Of a DNA stretch of 64,000 nt, positions 35,723 through 45,940 are shown piece after piece (positions within the stretch are counted from its first letter, which is position 1; each line of letters starts with the position of its first letter). The notes under the pieces are model-generated. The model was not told the origin of the DNA. It ran no database searches and worked only from the letters and a program-made list of their open reading frames with translations. The stretch comes from Anisus vortex (taxonomy: Eukaryota > Mollusca > Gastropoda > Planorbidae): assembly GCA_949126835.1 (NCBI GenBank), contig OX421494.1, forward strand, positions 25,892,185 to 25,956,184, read 5' to 3'. A program made the position numbers and the translations under genes.

Positions 35723-36754
35723 TATGTCATGGTATACTTCAACCAGATCCTCATAATTCCCGGAGAGAGAATGCCACGACGGGCCGGGGTGCACTCACCC
35801 GTGACCTCTGTATCAGAAATCGATATGTAATAACTCATTATCACTTGCCCTCGCATACACGGCTCGCGCTTTGTAGATCGAATCACATACACATAAATTC
35901 TCATCTAGGGTTACACTCTGACTCGCGAAGCTCTGGCAAGATCTCGAGATCTGGTGGGAAGATTCCTATGATGTTCAAGCCTATTAGGGTATAGCAAAAC
36001 TATGTTGCGACCTCAGCAAGTAGTTATGTGTACACAAGCCTACATATTAGAAGTATTTGATTGATTAGAATTGCTCAAGACCTACTAAAGGTGTCGAAGT
36101 GTGTCGAGGTCAAGTTGATAAAGCAGTATAATGAAAGTAGAATAATATAGATTTATATTTCCCTATTCTTTTAAAAGCGTATATATGTTCATTAGATAAA
36201 AATAGTAATTAATTAATGGAATATATGTTTAAAATGTAGTAAAACTAAAAAGTGTTCAATATCATATTAGAATAAAGCATTGCATGTAATGTAGTATTAG
36301 AACAATGAGCAAAATTACTTCGTAGCAAAAAAGAAGACCAAAAATGCGTGGAAATTCATGTTATAATATGTTATGTGGAGGCTTGTAGGCTGGCTATATC
36401 ATATACTATTGTTAGTGAGTCAAGAAGTAAAACTATAAAATGAGTGGGTCACGGCAAGATGTGTTTTGGGGACCGCTGCTGTAAAAAATAACATTTAATT
36501 AAAAAAACGTAAAACGTACTTTTAACAACCTGCGTGGTTTGTTTCTTTATCCAGGTCTATTCTGGTTTAATGAACTGATATTTAACTGGTATTTATGCAA
36601 GCCCTTGGTATAATGATTGCATCAAGACACGAAAGCATAAAATAAATCATTGACAAGTAGATTAGTGTGTGAATACGTAATGTAATGAAATATATTGGCG
36701 ATGATTTCCGAGGTAAATAATGTTAGTTAAGTAAATGAATAAAATATAGAGATA
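35723..36754. other. AT-rich non-coding stretch
   Basis: No gene. Near 36440-36478, the inverted sequence CAGCGGTCCCCAAAACAC looks like a hAT right end without a visible partner. Confidence 0.45.
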
Positions 36755-36762
36755 GTCTAGGA

Positions 36763-36959
36763 CAGGAGTACGCAGCCCAAGCCACTTGGCACGCAGAGCA
36801 ATTTTCAATGGCACGCGGAAGACCCCCCCCCCCCCCCCAATTATAATTCTTCTACAGGAAATTGATTAGTGATGCAGGTCGACAGATAGTCTATTGGCAC
36901 GCTGAATGAATTGGAAAGCCTACTTTAGCAAATCATTGTCAAAAGGTTGCCGACTCCTG
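36763..36959 (+). mobile_element. hAT MITE, 197 bp, relative of 29240-30367
   Basis: Starts CAGGAGTACGCAGCCC and ends (inverted) CAGGAGTCGGCAACCT. Flanks GTCTAGGA (36755-36762) and GTCTTGGA (36960-36967) match at 7 of 8. Both ends align with the 1.1-kb element at 29240, so this is an internally deleted derivative. A C-run lies at about 36824-36838. Confidence 0.85.
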
Positions 36960-37259
36960 GTCTTGGAGACAGATGATTCCAAAAAAGTTCTCCAATGAAG
37001 GCCATGATAATGGAGACGGAAGAAAGAGTGGTAGTTCACAAAAACTTGCAGGCCTTGGATTTAAGTCTATTGTTCTGAAGCTGGTACTATTACATCCTGC
37101 AGAGGGTTGAGGAGAGCTTTGATTGCCGAGAGCGTCTCAAAGGCGGCTTGAAGAAGGGTATTGTATGCAATATATACAGAATTTGAAAGAATTTTGCGAA
37201 ATAAACATTTGCAGGAGTTCAAGTAAATTATGCACACTTCGAAAACCATTTATTTTATT

Positions 37260-37450
37260 GCTTTGTATTTCTTGTAGTGAAAAAATCTTCCATGTCTTCA
37301 GCACAGTCTGGTTTGGTGGGTTTTGCTCGGTCTTGCCGCCCTGTCTCATCTCTTCCTCACTAGACCTTCTCCAAGTTCTTCTTGGTCGGTCTGCTTTTCT
37401 TCGGCTCTTAGTATTCCACTGAATTGCTCGTCTTGATATCCAGCAGCCTT
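37260..37450 (-). pseudogene. LINE carboxy-terminal scrap
   Basis: The minus strand reads ISRRAIQWNTKSRRKADRPR and then RTWRRSSEEEMRQGGKT. The W-N-x(4)-R-R-x(3)-RPR-x-TWRR pattern is the basic segment after the thumb of RTE-like and other LINE reverse transcriptases (compare GKRKRGRPRNTWRR in the element at 52784). About 60 codons remain, and the rest has decayed. Confidence 0.55.
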
Positions 37451-37855
37451 TCTGAGGAAGAGGTTAACTCATCTAACTACTGGCTGATTGGGTCTTGTTT
37501 TGTCATCTGCCATGTGGCTCTGTTTTTTTATCATGTCTATTCAGCTGACTCAGTTGTTAAGTTGTTTTCTTTATGTTGTTGTTCTTTTTTTTTTTTTTGC
37601 TGTTTTGTATGGACAGAGTGTTGATGTTTCTCTGTATTTCTGTACCAGTTAAAAAGACAAATTTGACATGGCTACTTAAATGTAAGCTGTGGGTTAGAAA
37701 GAAATCGAAAATTGATGGAATAGGCCGAAATATATAGAATAAAAACAACTAAACTGCAGTAACATTAAAGAATATAACGAGATATACCAGATTAAAAAAA
37801 AAACACTCTTGGCATTAACTAAAAAAAAAGTAAATGGAAATGAGATGAAATTTAA
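37451..37855. other. T-rich non-coding stretch
   Basis: No supported feature. Confidence 0.5.
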
Positions 37856-37928
37856 CCCTTCCCGTACCGACCTACTTCTATCTATGCTGCCTTCATTTCC
37901 GCTATATACGCGCCCGGGACTGTAAGGG
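37856..37928 (+). mobile_element. 73-bp piggyBac-like micro-MITE, copy C
   Basis: TTAA at 37852-37855 and 37929-37932. Differs from copy B at a single visible position (TTCATTTCC versus TTCAGTTCC). Confidence 0.88.
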
Positions 37929-37932
37929 TTAA

Positions 37933-38585
37933 GGCTTTTGATTAAATCACTTATAGGCTATACAGAGTTAGGGACCTTTAATAGAAGCACATGTCACGTG
38001 GGACGCCGATAATATTCTAAAGTTATTCTTACGCTACGAAGGAGATTCAAACTATAAATTAGAATCTATCTGACGACATACGATCACTGTAAGTACCGTA
38101 AGCTAGTGCGATTATATATAATACGTTTTTTTTAACGGCCATGTATAAATCATGGGATCAGACACCAGCCTTTTTGAAAACGGTGAGAAATTTAATGAAG
38201 AAAAATATCTGTTAAGTGCAGACAATATTGCAAGCTTTAAAAGTGTTTATATATATAGTGGCCGTTGAAACAGCCCACACGAGGGATCGTCTCAATCCTC
38301 CCATCTCCCCCCCCCCCACTCACTTGACACCAGGTTTGATGTATATAAGTCTGTCGGTTGGATGGAATATAAATTGCCAATATTTAACGCCAGCTTTAAG
38401 TCGAACATAATCTTTATTTAGGAGAGGATCATACTTGCTTAGCCTATCAAGGGATTGAGAGCGCTGAGGTGGTGGGGGTGGAGGCGCCCTATAAGGAGGA
38501 TTAAGTTACGCCTTTCGGTCTCCTGCCAGTGAATCGCCCACGTACTGGACACACAATTTGTTTGTTCATCAGAATTCTACGAAGA
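37933..38585. other. Non-coding stretch
   Basis: No supported feature. Confidence 0.5.
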
Positions 38586-38895
38586 TGATTTATTATTATA
38601 GGCATAGTTTCTATGCTGTGACCGTGAACTCAAGAATTATTATAGTATAATTTCCAATGGTGGCTGGGAATCATGAATTATTATAGGCATAGTTTCCACA
38701 ATGTGGCTGGGAACTCATGAATTATTATAGGCATAGTTTCCACAATGTGGCTGGGAACTCATGAATTATTATAGGCATAGTTTCCACAATGTGGCTAGGA
38801 ATTTATGAACTATTAAATACATAGTTTCCACAATGTGGCTGGAAACTCATGAATTATTGTAGGCATAGTATTTATACTGTGGCTGGGACTTATTG
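38586..38895. repeat. 44-bp minisatellite, seven units
   Basis: Unit ATGAATTATTATAGGCATAG, TTTCCACAATGTGGCTGGGA, ACTC (44 bp). The middle units are nearly identical and both edges diverged. Confidence 0.93.
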
Positions 38896-39726
38896 CTTTT
38901 TTGGGTTATTCATAAACCTATTTCGCTGTATGCTTCATCTTTTTGGATTGCTTTATCACATAGGCGCTCAAAAGATATTTTCTATAGTAGTATTTTTTAA
39001 AATTCTTGTAGGACTAGCCTAAGTCTAGCGTTGGCTATCTGGAATATTTGTTTTTATTAATGTAAGCTTAACAAGGATCCTGTAACAGGCTTTTGTCTCT
39101 TCGAAGAATCTAGAAAAACATGGAACCAGTGATGGATGCAGACGTGAAGGTATCTCAGTAGAACTTCTCGCATTGTAAGACATCACTCGTAAATCGAGTG
39201 ACAATCTATTCTGATCGTAGAGTAAAGCATTGACAATAGATTGGGGGGGGGGGGGGGGTGCGGATATCCGAGGGTTCTGTATACATCGTTTATTAAATAG
39301 ACCAGCGATCATAATTTCTTTATGATTTCTTCATTGTTCTTTATTTTATTTGACATTATACGGTAGATAGCTAGTTTAAATCTTATGTTACATGCAATGA
39401 TTATGTAAACTAAATAGGTCAGAGAGTTACGGCAGACAATACAACAAGTGAAACAGTGATACCAGGTAACTCTCTATTTGAATGCTAACTATCTTCTACC
39501 TCAGCAGCAATATGCACGTATTCTACCCCGTGGCTCAAAACAAGTGAGTCAAGACATTTCTCGTATTTCTAGTCTTCATTTTGCTTTTAAACGCCGGCTA
39601 TTGTTGCTACGGTAACCGTCAGTGAGGTCATCTTGGCCCGCTGTAAAAAAAAAGCTAATTATGAAACGGCAAAAACAATAAAATTTCAGAATATGTTGTC
39701 ATGTATGTGACATTAAAACTGACATC
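38896..39726. other. Non-coding stretch
   Basis: A G homopolymer lies at about 39241-39258. No gene. Confidence 0.5.
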
Positions 39727-40087
39727 TGTAAATCTCTACGTTGGGAAAATTATGCCCTTGACCCTTGGCGTTCAAAACAAAATGATGAGCTATATAAGCC
39801 ATAAGTATTTTTAAAAACAAAATGGCTTTGTTACGGTTATTTTTCATAAATGTTTCATTTTACATTACTTTGTCTCGATTAACGTGTTTATGTATTGAAT
39901 AGAAATGTAAAATCTCTACTATGGGAAAATTATGCCCTTGACCCTTGGCGTTCAAAACATAATGTTGAGCTATATAAGCCATAAGTATTTTGAAATACAA
40001 AATGGCTTTGTTACGGTTATTTTTCATAAATGTTTCATTTTACATTACTTTGTCTCGATTAACGTGTTTATGTATTGAATAGAAATG
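39727..40087. repeat. 180-bp tandem duplication
   Basis: Two adjacent units of about 180 bp starting near TGTAAATCTCTAC and ending TTGAATAGAAATGT, with a few differences. Confidence 0.95.
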
Positions 40088-40357
40088 TCAAGGATGGAGA
40101 TAGTCTATTGCAAGGGTGTGCAACAGGCGGCCCGCGGGCCACAACCCGGCCCTCCAGACCAGTTGGTGTGCCCCAACTAATAGTGTTTGATTTTATTTTT
40201 TTACACACGAATTTCGATTTGTTTTTTCATAATCGTGAAACCAGTTTTAAAGTTTGAATTTACCATACCAAATGAAAAAGAAGTTGCGTCATTTAAATAT
40301 AAAGCAAGCGGAAAACAACAGCGAATTTACTGATTTACAAACAGATTTGATGAATTC

Positions 40358-40617
40358 TCAAAAGCCGCAGATGGAAGCGGATTGGACACACTTTAAGAAG
40401 ACCAGAAGAAAGTGGGGCAAGACAACCACTTGACTCAGGGCACACCTCATAGCAAAATGAAAGACCCAGGCAGATTTGGAGTAGATCGGTCGTAGGTGAG
40501 GCAAAAGCTGTTGGCAACACATGAACACAGATAAAGGGAGCCGCCCAAGACCGAGACCGATGGAAAAGTGTAGTTGCGGCCCTACGCTCCTATGGGGATA
40601 TACAGGATTAAGACATG
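40358..40617 (+). mobile_element. 5'-truncated LINE insertion, 260 bp
   Basis: Flanked by a perfect 12-bp duplication TTTGATGAATTC (40346-40357 and 40618-40629). The host hAT reading continues across it. The insert ends AAQDRDRWKSVVAALRSYGD in frame before a stop at about 40609, the usual LINE reverse-transcriptase terminus. Upstream frames are broken. Confidence 0.85.
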
Positions 40618-40735
40618 TTTGATGAATTCAGAAAATGTGAAAAGGATTTTAAGATGTTTTCTCAACCATTTGATATTGTAGCAGAGGACAGTCATGAGAG
40701 CTGTCAAATGGAGCTAAAAGACTCGCAGTCTTATA

Positions 40736-40963
40736 CAGGGGCGAAGCGAGAAATTTTTTCCAGGGGGGGCTGAACTTTCGCGTGACAAATATTTACCAAA
40801 TACCAGGGGGGGCTAAACTTTCGCGTGACAAAGATTTACCAATTTTGTTTGCGAATTTAGTGCATATTTAAAAAAAATCAGTTGAAAAAAATATTTTTTT
40901 TTAAATTCCAGGGGGGGCTTAGCCCCCCTTAGCCCCCCCCCCCCCCCTGTGGCTTCGCCCCTG
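40736..40963. mobile_element. hAT MITE, 228 bp, nested
   Basis: Termini CAGGGGCGAAGC at both ends (inverted, perfect over 12 bp). Exact 8-bp duplications GTCTTATA at 40728-40735 and 40964-40971. The interior contains an imperfect tandem pair (CAGGGGGGGCT-AACTTTCGCG) and long G and C runs. Confidence 0.95.
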
Positions 40964-41410
40964 GTCTTATATGGACTTGAGAAGAGCATATGATAGCAAT
41001 GACTTTGGTAACTTTTTACAATAACTATGTATGTGGAAAGCAGCCAAATTTAGAGCAACATGCTAGGAAAACTATATCACTTTATGGCAATACATATTTT
41101 TTTGTGCAATTATTTAAAGGATGAAATTCACTAAAAGTCGAAACCGAAGTCAGCTAACAGATGAACATCTAACAAGTCAGCGTCGAGTTGCTACCACATC
41201 AGTCAGAGCAGACATTGATAAATTGTGCAAAAATAATACATTCAAACTTTCACATGAATAAAATAGCATAGAATATGATCATAAATGTATTTACAATGTA
41301 ATAAACTCTAGTTATCAAAAGATTATATTTTCCATTGTATGCTAACTGGCCCTCTTTGTTTTTCCAAAGTTCCAATTTGGCCCAACATTAGAAAATGTTG
41401 CACACCCCTG

Positions 41411-41617
41411 GTCTATTGTCTCTAGGGAATATTAAGTATAACAGTATATAATGTGTCTATTGTAATAATTAGTATATAATGTGTATATTTAAATAATTAG
41501 TTAATAATGTTTTAAAAGCATAATAAAAAAATATCTGATACTTACTGTATATATTAATAAAATGACTTCACCGATTTAAGCTCTTTTTTAAATTCGAAGA
41601 AATTCTGAGCATTTTTA
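41411..41617. other. AT-rich non-coding stretch
   Basis: No supported feature beyond the target duplication. Confidence 0.5.
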
Positions 41618-42402
41618 GGTCAATGGAGTCAAACATAGACCAATGTCAATGGAGTCAAACGTAGACCAATGTCAATGGCGTCAAACGTAGACTAATGTCA
41701 ATGGAGTGAAACGTAGATTAATGTCAATGGAGTCAAGCGTAGACCAATGTCAATGGAGTCAAACATAGACCAATGTCAATGGAGTCAAACGTAGACCAAT
41801 GTCAATGGAGTCAAACGTAGACCAATGTCAATGGAGTCAAACATAGACCAATGGCAATGGAGTCAAACGTAGACCAATGTCAATGGAGCCAAACGTAGAC
41901 CAATGTCAATGTAGTCAAACATAGACCAATGTCAATGGAGTCAAACGTAGACCAATGTCAATGGAGTCAAACGTAGACCAATGTCAATGGAGTCCAACAT
42001 AGACCAATGTCAATGGAGTCAAACGTAGACCAATGTCAATGTAGTCATACATAGACCAATGTCAATGGAGTCAAACATAGACCAATGTCAATGGAGTCAA
42101 ACATAGACCAATGTCAATGTAGTCAAACATAGACCAATGTCAATGGAGTCAAACGTAGACCAATGTCAATGGAGTCAAACGTAGTCCAATGTCACTGGAG
42201 TCAAACGTAGACCAATGTCAATGTAGTCAAACATAGACCAATGTCAATGGAGTCAAACGTAGACCAATGTCAATGGAGTCCAACATAGACCAATGTCAAT
42301 GGAGTCAAACGTAGACCAATGTCAATGTAGTCATACATAGACCAATGTCAATGGAGTCAAACATAGATCAATGTCAATGGAGTCAAACATAGACCAATGT
42401 CA
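41618..42402. repeat. 26-bp minisatellite with 286-bp higher-order repeat
   Basis: Unit CAATGTCAATGGAGTCAAAC plus GTAGAC (26 bp), about 30 copies. Marker variants (GGAGTCCAAC, GTAGTCATAC) recur 286 bp apart (41989 and 42275), exactly 11 units. Confidence 0.97.
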
Positions 42403-42922
42403 TTAAATTTGACCAACACTATTTCCTCTAATTCCCAACTGTGAACATATATATTAGAAAAAACAAAGTTATAACTTAAAGTTGTATTGTAAATGAAAGC
42501 AAAATTGTTTATTGTAGCCTGAACCACTACATGGAATATGCGACATAGCCCATAGATTGAATTATTAGTTTAACTTGAACTAGGTACACAGTAACAACTT
42601 CTGTCTGAGGCCCGATGTTTTATTGTGTGTCCTGATTCAGGCTATAGAAGCCGGAAATTGGGGAAATGGATCTTTTGCTTGTATCACCCTTAACGTTATT
42701 GCTTTTTTAAATATCTTTTCCGCAAAAAAAAAAAACAGAAATAGCAAGTCATAACTATGATACATTGATTTAAATACTGCGCCTGTCTTGTCCTGCTTTC
42801 ATGCCCCCCCCCCCCCCCCCCCCATCCCCCTTAACGGCATTTCAACGCTGGAGATAGCTTGTTCCACGTTACAGCAAGGTTAGTGTAAAGTATGAGCCAT
42901 GGGATAAAAGACTTATAAGTTT
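42403..42922. other. Non-coding stretch
   Basis: C homopolymer at about 42805-42823. No gene. Confidence 0.5.
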
Positions 42923-43085
42923 ACAGACGCTCCTTCTAGATAGAAGATAATTACGTCCACTAGGCCCAAAACTCATGCAGTGTGACAGGGATCCGTCGGT
43001 GGCAGGGATAGAACCCGCAACGAGTCAGTTGGTTTTTTTGGTTGACAGTCCGGTGAACTAACCGCTGGACCAGCCGGCTTCTTCA
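42923..43085 (-). repeat. tRNA-derived SINE with LINE-matched 3' tail
   Basis: Minus strand: A box TGGTCCAGCGGTTAG (43058-43072), B box GGTTCTATCCC (43005-43015), then a short linker and a tail (GGACGTAATTATCTTCTA ... GAAGGAGCGTCTGTAA, 42923-42958) nearly identical to the 3' UTR of the CR1-type LINE family. A tRNA head with a LINE tail is the standard SINE plan and implies mobilisation by that LINE. Confidence 0.82.
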
Positions 43086-43128
43086 GTTGTGGTCTGTTAA
43101 GCCCACAGAAGTGTGGCCATAGATTCTC

Positions 43129-43398
43129 ATGGACACAATGGTACCCGCCCCCACAATGGTACCCGCCCCCACAATGGTACCCGCCCCCACAATGGTACCC
43201 GCCCCCACAATGGTACCCGCCCCCACAATGGTACCCGCCCCCACAATGGTACCCGTCCCCACAATGGTACCCGCCCCCACAATGGTACCCGCCCCCACAA
43301 TGGTACCCGCCCCCACAATGGTACCCGCCCCCACAATGGTACCCGCCCCCACAATGGTACCCGCCCCCACAATGTTACCCGCCCCCACAATGGTACCT
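43129..43398. repeat. 18-bp minisatellite, about 15 units
   Basis: Unit ACAATGGTACCCGCCCCC. A multiple of three, so it stays open in several frames on both strands (Gly-Ala-Gly-Thr-Ile-Val on minus). Not treated as coding. Confidence 0.97.
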
Positions 43399-44159
43399 GT
43401 CTTTGAGTCCTTAGGCGTAGGGTGACAGAGTAAGACAATAATATCCGAACCTAAACAAACAGTGAAGTTACAAAGAATTCAAAACATTTCTCTCTTTACA
43501 GCAACTGTCAGCTTTCCCATAATTAATTCTACTTGAGAACGTTTTAGTTTAAATTATCAGACTGTATTATCCACCAAGACAATATCTTCCATTTAAAGCA
43601 TCCAGTAAATTGCACCAAGCTCATGGAGAGAAACCTGCACATTTAAAAACAAAACCTTTAGCATAAAACGAAAAGATGGGGGGGGGGGTACACATTCAAC
43701 AATTCCTTTCTTTCCAACCAGCAAAAAAAACCGTCCTATATATTCATCATCCAACAAAGACCAATAAAAATCAATTTCTATTTGAAATTAAAAAATCAAT
43801 ATCCAAAGTTGTCAATGTTTATATACGTTTATTATTGATAGTTATCAAATAGGTTTTTTTTCTTTCGTTCTGCAATCTGACAATTATATTATTTTTTAAT
43901 ATTTTTTTTTTTACTATTATTTTCGTTTTGATTTGTGGCTGTGAAATGAAAATTCTTGTCTCTGAGTGTAGCGCCGAGGGCAAAAACTCATTGAGTTGGG
44001 TTTATATTTTTTTATGTGGAGAATAGCATGTCCGCGTGGCATTATTCCTCTACCGAGCCATTGAGAAGGAGATTCCATTAAGCCTTTTGGTTTATGTGTG
44101 AAAATGTGTGAGAGAGATGGAGAAATAAAAGACGTGAGATCTGTTGAAGACAGTGTGTG
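43399..44159. other. AT-rich non-coding stretch
   Basis: G-run at about 43678-43688. No gene. Confidence 0.5.
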
Positions 44160-44219
44160 GGTCTGTGTGAGTGTGTGTGTGTGTGTGTGTTGAGTATACT
44201 AGTGGATTGGAGTGTGTGA

Positions 44220-44250
<31 letters not shown>

Positions 44251-44400
44251 CGGCATTAACAGTGTGTGATTGCTTGAGAGAGAGAGAAAGGAACCAAGAA
44301 AGGTAGAGATATAGGAAAAAGGAGTGAGTGAGTGAGTGCGTATGTGTGTGTGAGCCAATGATTGAGTGTGTGATTGAGCGAAAGATTGAATTAGGGTGTA
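44160..44400. repeat. (GT)n and (GAGT)n microsatellites
   Basis: GT tracts at about 44165-44190 and 44216-44248, then GAGA and GTGAGTGAGT repeats. Confidence 0.9.
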
Positions 44401-44755
44401 CATTCAATACAAGCACGGCTTTAGGGCTAAGAAAGAAGTGGGCCCTATGTCATGTATGTAAGCATAAGGCCTACAATGACACCTGATACGTTGGGAAACC
44501 ATCTTTGAATGAGCAACTATAGCCTCAGGAATTCTTCTTTCAAAGCCAAGATCAATGACACTAATAAATAAAAAAAAACTGGTTTTATGATTTCACCAAA
44601 GATATAAATGTTTAGAGATTTTATAACTTTTCATTTGAATGTCTTTAGTTTAAATCAAACAAATTATTTCATACAAAAAATGAATATGTAACAAATAATA
44701 CACTAATTATTTTGTACAAATTTGAACCGTTTTTTTGTCTACCCTCAAAAAATTA
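44401..44755. other. AT-rich non-coding stretch
   Basis: No supported feature. Confidence 0.5.
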
Positions 44756-45655
44756 TTTGTGTATCTGATTGTATGTAAGCATGCGTGTGTATCTGATTGT
44801 ATGTAAGCATGCGTGTGTATCTGATTGTACGTAAGCATGCGTGTGTATCTGATTGTACGTAAGCATGCGTGTGTATCTGATTGTATGTAAGCATGCGTGT
44901 GTATCTGATTGTATGTAAGCATGCGTGTGTATCTGATTGTATGTAAGCATGCGTGTGTATCTGATTGTATGTAAGCATGCGTGTGTATCTGATTGTATGT
45001 AAGCATGCGTGTGTATCTGATTGTATGTAAGCATGCGTGTGTATCTGATTGTATGTAAGTATGCATGTGTATCTGATTGTATGTAAGCATGCGTGTGTAT
45101 CTGATTGTATGTAAGCATGCGTGTGTATCTGATTGTATGTAAGCATGCGTGTGTATCTGATTGTATGTAAGCATGCGTGTGTATCTGATTGTATGTAAGC
45201 ATGCGTGTGTATCTGATTGTATGTAAGCATGCGTGTGTATCTGATTGTATGTAAGCATGCGTGTGTATCTGATTGTATGTAAGCATGCGTGTGTATCTGA
45301 TTGTATGTAAGCATGCGTGTGTATCTGATTGTATGTAAGCATGCGTGTGTATCTGATTGTATGTAAGCATGCGTGTGTATCTGATTGTATGTAAGCATGC
45401 GTGTGTATCTGATTGTATGTATGCATGTGTGTGTATCTGATTGTATGTAAGCATGCGTGTGTATCTGATTGTATGTAAGCATGCGTGTGTATCTGATTGT
45501 ATGTAAGCATGCGTGTGTATCTGATTGTATGTATGCATGTGTGTGTATCTGATTGTATGTAAACATGCGTGTGTATCTGATTGTATGTAAGCATGCGTGT
45601 GTATCTGATTGTATGTAAGCATGCGTGTGTATCTGATTGTATGTAAGCACGCGTG
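44756..45655. repeat. 28-bp minisatellite, about 32 units
   Basis: Unit GTATCTGATTGTATGTAAGC plus ATGCGTGT. Since 28 is one more than a multiple of three and the unit has no minus-strand stop, all three minus frames stay open for about 290-320 codons with the same peptide cycle. The frames are artefacts. Confidence 0.98.
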
Positions 45656-45794
45656 TATGCGTTTTTGAGTTGTGTAAAAAGCTGAACAATAAAGTTGTAA
45701 TCAAAGTGAGAATACGGTAAGAATATTCATTGAAAGTAAATATTATCTTATATTTGCTTCAAACGCTAATTATGTACATATTATTGCTTCCGAC
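45656..45794. other. AT-rich spacer
   Basis: No supported feature. Confidence 0.4.
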
Positions 45795-45940
45795 TTCCGA
45801 CGCTTATCCATGGTTTGTCTAGTGTTTTTTTTTTCATTCGGTTTTTAAGTTATGTTAAGAGTTATGTTGTTGGTTTTTAATGATTTATTCGGGTAACCCA
45901 TTAATTGACAGGATGCCACTCGGGATGAAAGCTAACTTGA
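45795..45940 (-). mobile_element. Degenerate CR1-type LINE 3' end
   Basis: Minus strand reads CATCCCGAGTGGCATCC, AATGGGTTACCCGAATAAA and ACCATGGATAAGCGT, aligning with the family's terminal coding and UTR blocks. The GGACGCAATA block is lost. Confidence 0.65.

Larger units (their letters stand above)
40272..41261 (+). pseudogene. hAT transposase relic, carboxy-terminal part
   Basis: Three separated pieces resemble the transposase of the GTF2IRD2/ZBED-like hAT group. The first starts MKKKLRHLNIKQAENNSEFT (40272). The second reads FDEFRKCEKDFKMFSQPFDI and DSHESCQMELKD (40618-40730). The third reads MKFTKSRNRSQLTDEHLTSQ and RVATTSVRADIDKLCK, ending in a stop (41121-41261). The last piece is the dimerisation (hATC) region, where S-x-LTDEHL and R-VA-TS are conserved. 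The zinc-finger amino terminus and most of the catalytic RNase H-like core are missing. Two insertions plus small frame changes separate the pieces, so no product is possible. The assignment comes from remembered similarity. Confidence 0.75.
40111..41410 (+). mobile_element. hAT element (Charlie/GTF2IRD2-like), nested host of two insertions
   Basis: The left terminus CAAGGGTGTGCAAC and inverted right terminus CAGGGGTGTGCAAC match at 13 of 14. Exact 8-bp target duplications GTCTATTG occur at 40103-40110 and 41411-41418. The interior holds transposase relics interrupted by a LINE fragment (40358-40617) and a second hAT MITE (40736-40963). Without these the element would be about 0.8 kb, so it had already lost most of its transposase gene. 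Confidence 0.93.

Noticed and set aside
35608..35994. 128-codon plus-strand frame
   Set aside because: Begins in a (TG)n tract, includes a tRNA-like B box, and shows no domain; probably chance within a SINE-like region.
43083..43438. Repetitive frames on both strands (GAGTIV-type and PHNGTR-type)
   Set aside because: Consequence of an 18-bp unit; all frames give hexapeptide repeats and no gene context exists.
44707..45704. Three minus-strand frames of 289-319 codons, the longest apart from the LINE
   Set aside because: Same peptide cycle in all frames from a 28-bp repeat, so not selected coding sequence.
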